NCBI RefSeq assembly: GCF_005484805.1
Contig: NZ_CP039432.1
Location: forward strand, 4,464,001 to 4,528,000
Reading direction: 5' to 3'
Length of the DNA stretch: 64,000 nt
Source: Rhodococcus sp. SGAir0479
GTDB lineage: Bacteria > Actinomycetota > Actinomycetes > Mycobacteriales > Mycobacteriaceae
A program made the translations under genes and the position numbers. This document shows positions 46,214 through 54,394 of this stretch, one piece after another (within the stretch, counting starts at the first letter, position 1; each line of letters starts with the position of its first letter). The notes under the pieces are model-generated. The model was not told where the DNA came from and made no database searches. It worked only from the letters and a program-made list of their open reading frames with translations.

Positions 46214-46518
46214 CGGGTGCTCCTTCCCCAACCGGAACCGCAGGTGCCGTGTGCTTCAGATTAGGCCCGGGACGGCGGCGTGAGGTCATCATCGGCGGGT
46301 GAATCACGGCCGCCGCAGCCGAACGTCTGACGAGGGTGAAATGCGAGGGTGAAATTTGCCCCGCTGTCCCGATGTGACCGACTCGAAAATCATTGCCCGG
46401 GAAGCCGTATCCGTGTTGACGAGGCGATCGATATCCGGACAAGATTCGACATCGGCGCGAACACGGGGACGTGCCTGCCACCCGGTGGCACCTCGACAAC
46501 AGAAGTAGGAACACTCGT
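46214..46518. promoter_or_regulatory. Divergent promoter region with sigma-70-like element
   Basis: No gene seen. TTGACG (46416-46421) and CAAGAT (46440-46445), 18 bases apart, form a fair rightward promoter for the secreted protein gene starting at 46519. A direct repeat GCGAGGGTGAAAT/ACGAGGGTGAAAT lies near 46332-46359. Confidence 0.4.
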
Positions 46519-47193
46519 ATGAAGAAGCGCGTCGCCCTCGCATCGCTGACCCTCGGGGTCGGTCTCGTTGCCGCACTGCCGTCCGTCGCCTCCGCGCGGT
46601 CGTACGATCCGATCGCGGGCACCCTCGTGAACACCTGCCAATCGGGCGGGAACTCCGCCAATTTCTGGATCGAACTGTGGAACGACGAGGGCCATGTCAC
46701 CTCGGTTGCGACTGATGCCGACGGCGGCTACGTCTTCGAGGACCGCAATCCCGGCCACTACACAGTCAAGCCCGCGATGCCAGCGGGATGCGGTGCCGTC
46801 CCGGCCACCCGTGAGGCAGACACGACCGACGGGCCGGCGCTGGGCATCGACTTCCGGATGGTGGCCGTCCACGACATCATCGGCAAGGTTTCGGGGTGCG
46901 CCGGCGCCGCGGGTGCCGGCATTGCCGGCGTCACCGTCAATCTCGTCGACGGGGAGGACGGCATCGTCGACTCCACCGAGACCACCCATGACGGCTACTA
47001 CTTCTTCCAGTGGAAGGAAGCCAAGGACGGATACACCGTCGAGGTCCTCCCGCCGGCCGGATGCGACGCCGCGGAGCCGGTCCGTCCCGTCGACCTGACG
47101 AACGGCGACGCCGTCGACGTCGACTTCGTGCTGGCCCCGATTCATGCGGGTTCGTTGCAGAGCCTCTTCTCCGGATTCAACTTCGGCAGCTGA
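46519..47193 (+). CDS. Secreted protein with two SdrD B-like/Cna-B-like beta domains
   Basis: Exported protein of 224 residues with a Sec signal peptide (KKRVALASLTLGVGLVAALP, cleavage probably after SASA-type VASARS). Two repeats follow, each with the calcium/beta-sandwich pattern of SdrD B-like domains: DADGGYVFEDRNPGHYTVKP and HDGYYFFQWKEAKDGYTVEV. Each ends with PAGC, and paired cysteines suggest disulfides. There is no sortase motif or membrane anchor, so it is released or held noncovalently. The role is unknown; an adhesive or structural surface role is typical of the fold. Confidence 0.75.
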   Translation: MKKRVALASLTLGVGLVAALPSVASARSYDPIAGTLVNTCQSGGNSANFWIELWNDEGHVTSVATDADGGYVFEDRNPGHYTVKPAMPAGCGAVPATREADTTDGPALGIDFRMVAVHDIIGKVSGCAGAAGAGIAGVTVNLVDGEDGIVDSTETTHDGYYFFQWKEAKDGYTVEVLPPAGCDAAEPVRPVDLTNGDAVDVDFVLAPIHAGSLQSLFSGFNFGS

Positions 47194-47223
47194 CGCTCGC
47201 GACCCGCACCCTGGGGAGGGAAA

Positions 47224-47254
47224 CGGCGCCGGCACCCATCGGGTGCCGGCGCCG
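47224..47254. terminator. Terminator between two convergent secreted-protein genes
   Basis: Perfect 14-bp GC-rich inverted repeat with loop ATC, followed by CTTTGG, 30 bases after the stop of the SdrD B-like gene and just before the convergent gene's stop. Confidence 0.85.
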
Positions 47255-47280
47255 CTTTGGTGGATACGACGGAGTCGCTG

Positions 47281-47868
47281 CTACGCGGTGGGCTCGGCAG
47301 GGCCGGCGGAGCCGAGCGGCAGATCGGCGAGCAGTTCGCCGAGATCCTCCGGCAGTAGGTCGAGCAGGCGGCTCAGGTCCAGGTCGGCCGGCAGGATGTT
47401 CTGCAGGCTGCCCAGGTCGACGCTACCGAGGGGGTTGCCGACGGTCACCAGCTGCGGGTCGCCGACCACCGGCTCCTGGTTGTCCAGCGAGGCGCACTCG
47501 CCCACAACGGCGTACACGCCGTCCTGCAGATCGGTGGTGAAGGTGTCGCTGTCGCCGGCGCCGACGCGCTCTTCGAGCTTGGTCTGCCACGTCAGGAAGC
47601 CCTCTTCCGTGGCCTTGGTGGGATCCTGCTGCAGGGCCGGCAACTTGGTGGCCTCGACGGCGAAGGCGCCGCAGCTGCTCGTCGGGTCGGTGTTGGTGTT
47701 GGCAACCGTGACCGAGAGCGTCTTCTCCTGCACGTCGGTGGTGAGCGTCGGGCTGGTGAGCGCGACCGGCTCGGCTGCCGCGAGGGCCGGTGCCACGAGT
47801 GCGGCGGCGGCAACGATCGCAGCCCCGCCGACTGCGTGACCGAGGGTTCTCCGATTACGCATCTGCAT
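47281..47868 (-). CDS. Small secreted protein of unknown function
   Basis: Exported protein of 195 residues with a clear signal peptide (RNRRTLGHAVGGAAIVAAAA, cleavage near ALAAAEP). The mature protein is acidic, has two cysteines likely forming a disulfide, and ends in a Leu/Asp-rich tail (DLDLSRLLDLLPEDLGELLA) followed by a Pro/Ala stretch. I recognise no domain. Of three clustered ATGs, the one at 47868 has the best spacing (six bases) to AAGGGG. It is convergent with the other secreted-protein gene; the two may be functionally linked, but nothing shows this directly. Confidence 0.8.
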   Translation of the reverse strand: MQMRNRRTLGHAVGGAAIVAAAALVAPALAAAEPVALTSPTLTTDVQEKTLSVTVANTNTDPTSSCGAFAVEATKLPALQQDPTKATEEGFLTWQTKLEERVGAGDSDTFTTDLQDGVYAVVGECASLDNQEPVVGDPQLVTVGNPLGSVDLGSLQNILPADLDLSRLLDLLPEDLGELLADLPLGSAGPAEPTA

Positions 47869-48176
47869 GTACATCCCCTTCCAAAAGCGAACCACTGGAA
47901 CGTGATCCGGACGGCGCAACCTCTATACCAAGATCACCTGTCCACTTTCGGTGGTAGACCGCGCCGCCGCAACCGCAAAATGCGACAAAGAGGACGAATC
48001 GGTAGCGGGAGGGCCCGTGTCGGCGAGCGGTGGGATGGTCCGACCAACGCCATGAACAGCGCAAACCGGAAGGTCTGGAACCGACTTAACGATGCTGTAA
48101 CGGTCCGTTCCGTCGTCCGGCGCGCAGTACCGTGGCGGGGCGTCCACCCGAGCCGCCCGCACCGCCGGAGGTGCCG

Positions 48177-49451
48177 TTGCAGGACGAGGAGCATCCCGAT
48201 GCCCGCGTGATGGTGCGCGAGGCCGCTCTCGCCGTGGTGGTGGGCGTAGCCGCGACGGTGGTTCCCATCGCGGTGCTCGCGGCGGCGCGTGGACTCGCAG
48301 AGGTGCTGTACGAGCGCATCCCGGCAACCGTGGGGTTCTCGGGGGACGCGCCGTGGTGGATCTTCGGTGTGCTCACCGCGACGGGACTCGCCGTCGGGTC
48401 GATCGTCCGCCTGGCCCCCGGGCACGGAGGCCGGGACTCGGCGACCGCCGGGCTGATCGGTCCGCCGATGGCGCTGCGGGTGCTGCCGAGCCTGCTGGTG
48501 GCGCTCGTCCTCGCGCTCGGCGCCGGGGTCAGCCTCAGTCCGGAGAATGTGCTGATCTCGGTCAACGCCGCTCTCGCGACGGCGGTACTCGGGCGTGGCG
48601 GCTCCCGGTCGAGGGCCGAACGGGTCGTGCCGCTCGCGACGGCCGCGACGATCGGCGTCCAGTTCGGCACGCCGGTCGCGGCGCCGCTGGCCTACCTCGA
48701 ACTCACCGGCCGCCGGGTGCGGGGCAGCCTGTGGGAGGCCGTGACAGCCCCGTTGGTCGCCGCGGGAGCCGGCGCGGTGACGATGGCACTGCTTCGCCGT
48801 CCGATCCTGCAACTGGACCTGACGCCCACGCCGCCGCCTGCGCCGACGGCGTCCGGGGTGCTCGGGGGTGTGGCGATCGCGACCGCCACCGCGGTCGTCG
48901 TGCTCGCCGCGGTGTACGCGTACCGCGTGCTCCACGCCGCGTTCCACCGCATCTCGAACCCCGTGGTGATGACGGGACTGGGCGGGGCCCTGCTCGGGGT
49001 ACTCGGCGTCGTCGGGGGCCGCGAGTCGATGTTCAAGGACGTGGCGACGGCGCGCACGCTCGTCGCGGCGGCCCCCGACCTGTCCGTGTCCGAACTCGCG
49101 TTGACCGGGCTGTGCAGCCTGGCTGCCTTCACGCTCGCGGCCGCGAGCGGCTTCCGCGGAGGCCGCGTCATCGCGTCGGCTGTCGTCGGGGTGACCGCCG
49201 GCCTGCTCGGGCATGCGGTGGCTCCGGTGGTGCCGGTCTCGCTCGCGATCGCGTGCGGGGTGCTCGGCGCGGTGGTCGTCGCCGTACGCAGTTGCTGGCT
49301 CGGGCTCTTCGTTCCCGTCGCCATGGTCGGGTCGATCGCGGTGCTGCCGGTGTTGTGCCTCGCGGTCCTCCCGGTGTGGCTGCTGGTGGTGCGGCGGCCC
49401 ACGATGACGATTCGTCCGGCTCCTCCCGAACCGGAGGCGAAATCCGCCTAG
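48177..49451 (+). CDS. ClC-family ion channel-like protein, copy 2
   Basis: Multi-pass membrane protein of 424 residues, paralogous to the protein at 7329-8612 (427 residues). Matching motifs are GVSLSPENVLIS for GVSLGPENPIIA and ASGFRGGRVIASAVVG for the GxFxP region, where the Phe-Pro is lost. TTG at 48177 is chosen: GGAGG lies five bases upstream and the resulting N-terminus matches the paralogue's length. A GTG at 48132 is in frame but overlaps a TACCGT promoter-like element. Loss of filter residues suggests altered selectivity or regulation. Confidence 0.82.
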   Translation: MQDEEHPDARVMVREAALAVVVGVAATVVPIAVLAAARGLAEVLYERIPATVGFSGDAPWWIFGVLTATGLAVGSIVRLAPGHGGRDSATAGLIGPPMALRVLPSLLVALVLALGAGVSLSPENVLISVNAALATAVLGRGGSRSRAERVVPLATAATIGVQFGTPVAAPLAYLELTGRRVRGSLWEAVTAPLVAAGAGAVTMALLRRPILQLDLTPTPPPAPTASGVLGGVAIATATAVVVLAAVYAYRVLHAAFHRISNPVVMTGLGGALLGVLGVVGGRESMFKDVATARTLVAAAPDLSVSELALTGLCSLAAFTLAAASGFRGGRVIASAVVGVTAGLLGHAVAPVVPVSLAIACGVLGAVVVAVRSCWLGLFVPVAMVGSIAVLPVLCLAVLPVWLLVVRRPTMTIRPAPPEPEAKSA

Positions 49452-49543
49452 GTGTCGCCGAACCGACAGGGCGGCAGACGAATCCGGCGTACCGTCGGGC
49501 GGGCGCGAGCCGGCAGGGCGACCACGGGGGAGGGTGACGTGTC

Positions 49544-51348
49544 ATGAGCGGACGGATCACCAGACGCGGGTTCAACCGCGGTGTCGTGTGGACGGCGGGT
49601 GTGCTGGGCGCCGGTGCGGCCGGTGCCGTCGCGGCCCGCGCGCAGGGTTCGGGTGATCTGGGGGGCATCGACCCGTCGCAGCCGTTGCTGTTCGCCTCGC
49701 CCACGCTCGAGCCGTTCGTCGACCCGCTGCCGCGATTGCCGGTCCTGACCGGCACCGAGCTCGAACTACGGGCCGCGAGCACCACCCACCGGTTCCACCG
49801 CGACCTGCCGCCGTCGCCGGCGTTGGCCTACGGCGGCATGGACTACCTGGGCCCCACCGTGGAGGCGCACAGCGGCGAGCCCCTCACCGTCGCGTATCGC
49901 AACGAGATCGGAGCCCATCCCCTCGCGGCGGACTTCGACACCACACTGCACGGCGTCACGGAGGAGGACCGGACGGCGGTACCGACGTCGATGCACCTGC
50001 ACGGGGCGGTGACACCGCCCGAGCACGACGGACACCCGGCCTTCCTGCAACGGCCCGGGCAGGGCCACGTGCACCACTATCCGAACGAGCACGAGGCCAC
50101 GCAGCTCTGGTATCACGACCACGCGATGGGGATCACCCGGCTCAACGTGTACGCCGGACTGGCCGGGATGTTCCTACTGCGCGACGAATACGACACGGGT
50201 ACGACCGACAATGCGTGGGGGCTGCCGACCGGCGAGTTCGAGTTGCCGCTGGTGCTGCAGGAGAAGCGGTTCACTGCGGACGGGCGGCAGAGCATCCGGG
50301 CGACCCCCCTCGTGCCGCAGGGCCGGTGGGACGGGGGAACACCCGGTGACGTCGGGGTGGTGAACGGCGCGATCTGGCCGGAACTCGAGGTCGCCCGGGG
50401 CTGTACCGGTTGCGGGTGGTCAACGCCGCCTCGTTCAGTGTGTGGAATCTGTTCTTCGGCAACGGCATGCGCTTCTGGGTGCTGGGCATGGAGAGCGGAA
50501 TGCTCTCGGCGCCGGTTCCCACGACGGGCGTGCGGCTCTCCCCGGGGGAGCGGCTCGATCTGCTGGTCGACTTCGGGGCGCTCGAGCCGGGCGCGGCGGT
50601 GGAGCTGCGCAACGACGAACCGCCGCCGCTGACCGCGTCGCAGCGGGGAGCCCGCGCGATGCCGCTGTTCTGCCGGTTCCGGGTGGCCGCCGGCCGCGGT
50701 TTCACGGGAGCGGTCCCGGAGTCGCTGCGGGGCGGGCCCGGCCGCCCGCCCGGGCTCGAACCCGTCCCGCACCCGCAGACGCGCCGGACCGTCACGGTCA
50801 TGCAGTTGCCCGACCCGTCGAGCGGCAGTGCGCTGATGTCACTGAACAACCTGCGGTTCGGCGACCCGGACATCGAACTGCCGCGCCAGGGCACCGTCGA
50901 GCAGTGGGACATCGTCAACGTCAGCCCGGAGCCGCATCCGATCCACCTGCACCTGGTCAACTTTCGGGTCCTCGGTCGTCAACGCGTCGACGTGCCCCGC
51001 TACATGCGCCTGTATCCGCCGCCACCGGTCGGCACCAAGTGGGCGCCACCCGTCGACGACGTCGTCACCGGCCCGCTGGTCCCGCCCGAGCCGTGGGAGG
51101 CCGGCCCGAAGGACACCGTCGTCGCGAACCCCGGGGAGGTGACGCGCATCGTCGTGGCCTTCCCCACCGCGGACCGGCTGGGCTTCGACCCGGACGCCCT
51201 CTTCGGTGGCGCCGGGGACCCCGCCCACGCCGGTCACGGGACGGACGCCGCCGGCCCTGCAGCGCTGCAGGGATACGTGTGGCACTGCCACATGCTCGAA
51301 CACGAGGACCACGACATGATGCTGGGATTCCGGACCGTCGCAACGTGA
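49544..51348 (+). pseudogene. Multicopper oxidase (CotA/bilirubin-oxidase type) interrupted by a one-base frameshift
   Basis: Exported copper oxidase of about 600 residues, split by one missing G. Frame 1 (from 49544) has a Tat signal (TRRGFNRG) and the copper motifs SMHLHG and WYHDHA. It goes off after ELEVARG at 50397-50400, where the run GGGG should be GGGGG. Frame 2 then continues as LYRLRVVNA and carries HPIHLHLVNF and WHCHMLEHEDHDMM. All four copper-ligand clusters are therefore present, but in two frames. Either the gene is newly inactivated or the base was lost in sequencing or assembly; the rest shows no decay. Family members oxidise metals, phenols or bilirubin. Confidence 0.88.
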
Positions 51349-51465
51349 TCCGGCGAAGTCGACTCGCCCCGGCCGGACCCCGCGGTTAGGCTCGAACGGC
51401 TTCCTGGGTGCGGATCGTGCGCTCCGTGCCTCATCCTTGCGCGCCGTCACGAGAGGAACCGAACC

Positions 51466-52458
51466 ATGCCACGCCGCCGCCGCCTCCTCCGTGCGACCGC
51501 GCTCGCCCTCGGTGTCGGGTTCGTCGCCCTGGGTTGTTCCGGTCCCGCGACCGAACCCGCTTCCGGCGCCTCCGTGACCGTCGAACACGGAATGGGGACG
51601 ACCGTCATCGACGGTGGGCCACCGAGCCGGGTCGTCGCGCTGTCGGCGTCGTGGGCCGACGACCTGCTGGCGCTCGGTGTCACACCCGTCGGTGTCGGCA
51701 CCCTCACCGGGATCGGCCCGGCGGACGGAAAGTTCCCGTGGCAGAAGCCGTTCGATGCCGCCGTCGTCCCGCTCTCGTTGCTCGGCGCGCCGGACTACGA
51801 GGCGATCGCGGCACTCGATCCGGACCTCATCCTCGCCGACTACTCCGCGAACAACGCCGACGTCTACCAGCGGCTGTCTGCGATCGCCCCGACCGTTGCG
51901 CAGCTCGACGCCGGTGCCTTCGTGTCGGACTGGCGTGAGCAGGTCCGCGTCGCCGGCGAGATCCTCGACCGGGAGGGCAGCGCCGAGCAACTCGTCGCCG
52001 CCAACAACGAGCGACTCGCCGAGGTCCGCCGGACGCTACCGGGGCTCGAAGGGAAGACGTTCGCGCTCGCCACCGTCGAAGGCGGCCAGAATCTGGGGCT
52101 GGTCAGCGCCGAGGACGACGCCGCGGTCGCGGTGTTCCGTGAGCTCGGCCTGCGGCTGGATCCGGCAGTGGTGGCGCTCGGCGGGGGCGGCAGGCGCGTG
52201 ACGGTCGCGGCCGAACTCGCCGCCGACGCGCTGTCCGCGGACGTTCTCGTGATCCGGCCCGCCCGGAACTCGGACCCGATCGAGAGCGTGGTGCCGGGCT
52301 GGAGCATGTTGCCGGCCGTCCGCTCCGGCGCCGTCGCGGTCGTCGACCGCCCCACGACCGGAGCACTGAGCGACCCGAGTGTTCTCAATATCGAGTATCT
52401 GCTGGCCGCAGTGCGACCGGCCCTGGAGAGCGCGGCGGACCGGCCGGCGACCTCATAG
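51466..52458 (+). CDS. FecB/FepB-type iron-siderophore substrate-binding lipoprotein
   Basis: Receptor for an iron(III)-siderophore or similar chelate, 330 residues. The signal peptide ends in lipobox VALGC (C24), so it should be lipid-anchored outside the membrane. The mature part has the TroA/FecB pattern (PSRVVALSASWADDLLALGV, later YEAIAALDPDLILADY). No permease or ATPase gene is next to it, so it probably works with transporter parts encoded elsewhere. GAGAGG lies nine bases before the ATG. It follows the multicopper oxidase gene; iron or copper handling could link them. It ends in a 6-base overlap with the convergent LuxR gene. Confidence 0.9.
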   Translation: MPRRRRLLRATALALGVGFVALGCSGPATEPASGASVTVEHGMGTTVIDGGPPSRVVALSASWADDLLALGVTPVGVGTLTGIGPADGKFPWQKPFDAAVVPLSLLGAPDYEAIAALDPDLILADYSANNADVYQRLSAIAPTVAQLDAGAFVSDWREQVRVAGEILDREGSAEQLVAANNERLAEVRRTLPGLEGKTFALATVEGGQNLGLVSAEDDAAVAVFRELGLRLDPAVVALGGGGRRVTVAAELAADALSADVLVIRPARNSDPIESVVPGWSMLPAVRSGAVAVVDRPTTGALSDPSVLNIEYLLAAVRPALESAADRPATS

Positions 52459-54009
52459 CAGCTCGAGGAGGACGGCAGTTCGCAGTGCCTCGTCGCGGGT
52501 GTGGGCGTCGAGTTTCTTGAAGATCGAGCGCATCTGGCTCTTGACCGTGTTGGGCGAGACGAACAGTTCCGCGGCCGCGGCGGCGACGGACTTGCCGTCC
52601 GCCAGCGCCGAGAGCACCAACTGTTCGCGGGCCGACAGCTCGACCACCGGCACCCGGTCGGGGAAGATCGGCACGCGATCCGCGTCGGCCGCCCGGTCGG
52701 TCGGTAGCGCCAGTCCCGCCTCGTCGAGTTCCTGCGCGACGGCGGCGGGTAGCAGCGCGAAGGGCCGGACGGTGCCCACGTCGTGGGCGAGATCCGTCGC
52801 CCGCGTCCACGCCGCGCGGGCAGCGTCGGGGTTCCCGAGGCGTGCGGACGCGGCAGCCTCGAGGAGCAGTGCATCCAGCCGGGCTCGCGGGCCGTGGCCG
52901 TCGCGGGCGGCAACCCGAACTGCCTCGGTGAGAGCCGTTTCCGGGTCGCCGGTCAGCAGCGCGTACCGCGCGCGGGACACCCGCGTCAACGGGTGGCCGG
53001 ACGGGTTTCCGGCGAGCGCAGCCCGGGCGGCATTGCCTCGGCCGAGGGCGCACTGCAGGTCGACCACCACGGAGCCGAGCAGTGTCTGGGCGTCGGAATC
53101 CGGAGTCCACCATCGGGCGTTGATGGGGCGCAGGCGGTCCACCAGGTCGAGGCCCTGCTGCGGCTTCCCCGCCAACAGGGCGTACTGGCAGTGCGCGTAG
53201 AGGGCGTATGCCCACAGCTCCTCACCTTCCCGGATCTCACCGAGGGCGCGCAACCGGTCCGCGGCAGCGTCGAGGTCGAGGTCCTCGAGCGCGACCAGGG
53301 CGTGCGCCACGAGTCCCGAGACCCGGACCATCTGTTCGAGGCGGCCCTCCGAAGGCCGCGTCTGCTCCCAGCGCTCCAACCACGTCCGGGCGGCACCGAT
53401 CTCGCCGCTGAGAACGTGGTTGAGGGCGATGCTGCCCGCGGAGTTGCGAACCACGAACTCCATGCCGAGCGCTTCGGCACCGAAGTTGGCCCGCCGGAAC
53501 AGTGCCGTCGATTCGTCGCGGCGGCCGGCCAACTGGCACGTGATCGCCCACTGCAGGCGCAGGATCGGCAGCGACCCGGTGACCGAATCCGGTTGCGCCC
53601 GTACCGCGGCCACCGCGACGCGCTCCAGCAGTGGGATCAGATCGGCGGCCTCCTGCATGTTCCCGGCGAAGCGTAGAAGCGAAGCCTGGACGGTGCCGAT
53701 CGCCAGCCGTTCGGGTGCGTCGGGGAACGTGCCCAGCTCGTCGAGCTCGTCCGGATCGTTGGGCAGTACCCGGTCGAAGCGGGTCGTGACGCCGCGTCCG
53801 ACGAACATCTCCCGCGCGGCGCGCAGGAGCGGGTCGGATTCCACCGTCGGGGCGGGGAACGCGAGCAGGGCGGCGCGTACATCCTCGAGGTGGTCGGCGA
53901 CCAGGCCGGTCCAGTTGTGCAGCAGGACGGTGCGTGCGGCCTCCCAGTCCTGGGTGTCGATCGCCGCACGAAGGGCTCTCAGTCGGCCGGAAGCGCCCCG
54001 TCGGGTCAT
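52453..54009 (-). CDS. LuxR-family transcriptional regulator
   Basis: DNA-binding protein of 518 residues. The C-terminal LuxR helix-turn-helix is VVELSAREQLVLSALADGKS followed by ELFVSPNTVKSQMRSIFKKL. The rest is helical, Ala/Leu-rich tetratricopeptide-like sequence, as in the C-terminal half of MalT-type regulators. Unlike MalT and the gene at the left edge, it lacks the N-terminal ATPase domain. The ATG at 54009 has GGGAGGGAG upstream. It is divergent from the ligase/amidotransferase gene set and may regulate it. Confidence 0.88.
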   Translation of the reverse strand: MTRRGASGRLRALRAAIDTQDWEAARTVLLHNWTGLVADHLEDVRAALLAFPAPTVESDPLLRAAREMFVGRGVTTRFDRVLPNDPDELDELGTFPDAPERLAIGTVQASLLRFAGNMQEAADLIPLLERVAVAAVRAQPDSVTGSLPILRLQWAITCQLAGRRDESTALFRRANFGAEALGMEFVVRNSAGSIALNHVLSGEIGAARTWLERWEQTRPSEGRLEQMVRVSGLVAHALVALEDLDLDAAADRLRALGEIREGEELWAYALYAHCQYALLAGKPQQGLDLVDRLRPINARWWTPDSDAQTLLGSVVVDLQCALGRGNAARAALAGNPSGHPLTRVSRARYALLTGDPETALTEAVRVAARDGHGPRARLDALLLEAAASARLGNPDAARAAWTRATDLAHDVGTVRPFALLPAAVAQELDEAGLALPTDRAADADRVPIFPDRVPVVELSAREQLVLSALADGKSVAAAAAELFVSPNTVKSQMRSIFKKLDAHTRDEALRTAVLLELL

Positions 54010-54394
54010 CGCGTCGAACTCCCTCCCCTTGCCCGGACGAGCCGCCCGCACACCGTCGCGGGGGTCCTATCGGACCGGGCAGTTCGTTTCCGACGGTAGC
54101 AAATCCGGCATCGAACCGAACCGAGCGGTCACGAGCCGGACCGAGAGGTTCGTGCACTCTGTCGGGTCTCTCATCACGGTGTGGGCGACCTCCTGCGCAA
54201 CGACCGGCGGCGGGGGTCGAACCCGGGCGCGGTTGAAATTCGGGGCGCCGGGGTAACCGGTCGACGACGAGCCGGGCGCGCAGGGGAGGCAGTACCGCTT
54301 TCCGTGTGTGGCCCGGCTCTCTCGTCGACCGAGAGTGAGGACCCTGGATGAACCCGACGTCTGCCCTGCCTGCGCGGCGCGCGAGGTAGAACCC
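54010..54394. promoter_or_regulatory. Divergent promoter region between LuxR and fusion-ligase genes
   Basis: No gene seen in these 385 bases. GGTCC-TATC-GGACC at 54063-54076, about 55 bases before the LuxR start, is a possible operator. No clear -35/-10 pair was recognised for the ligase gene. Confidence 0.35.

Noticed and set aside
54308-54394. Upstream extension of the fusion ligase to GTG 54308
   Set aside because: The added 29 residues are Arg/Pro-rich and unlike the family; GTG 54395 has GAGG at ideal spacing and places GVEEEF near the N-terminus as in YbdK-type ligases.
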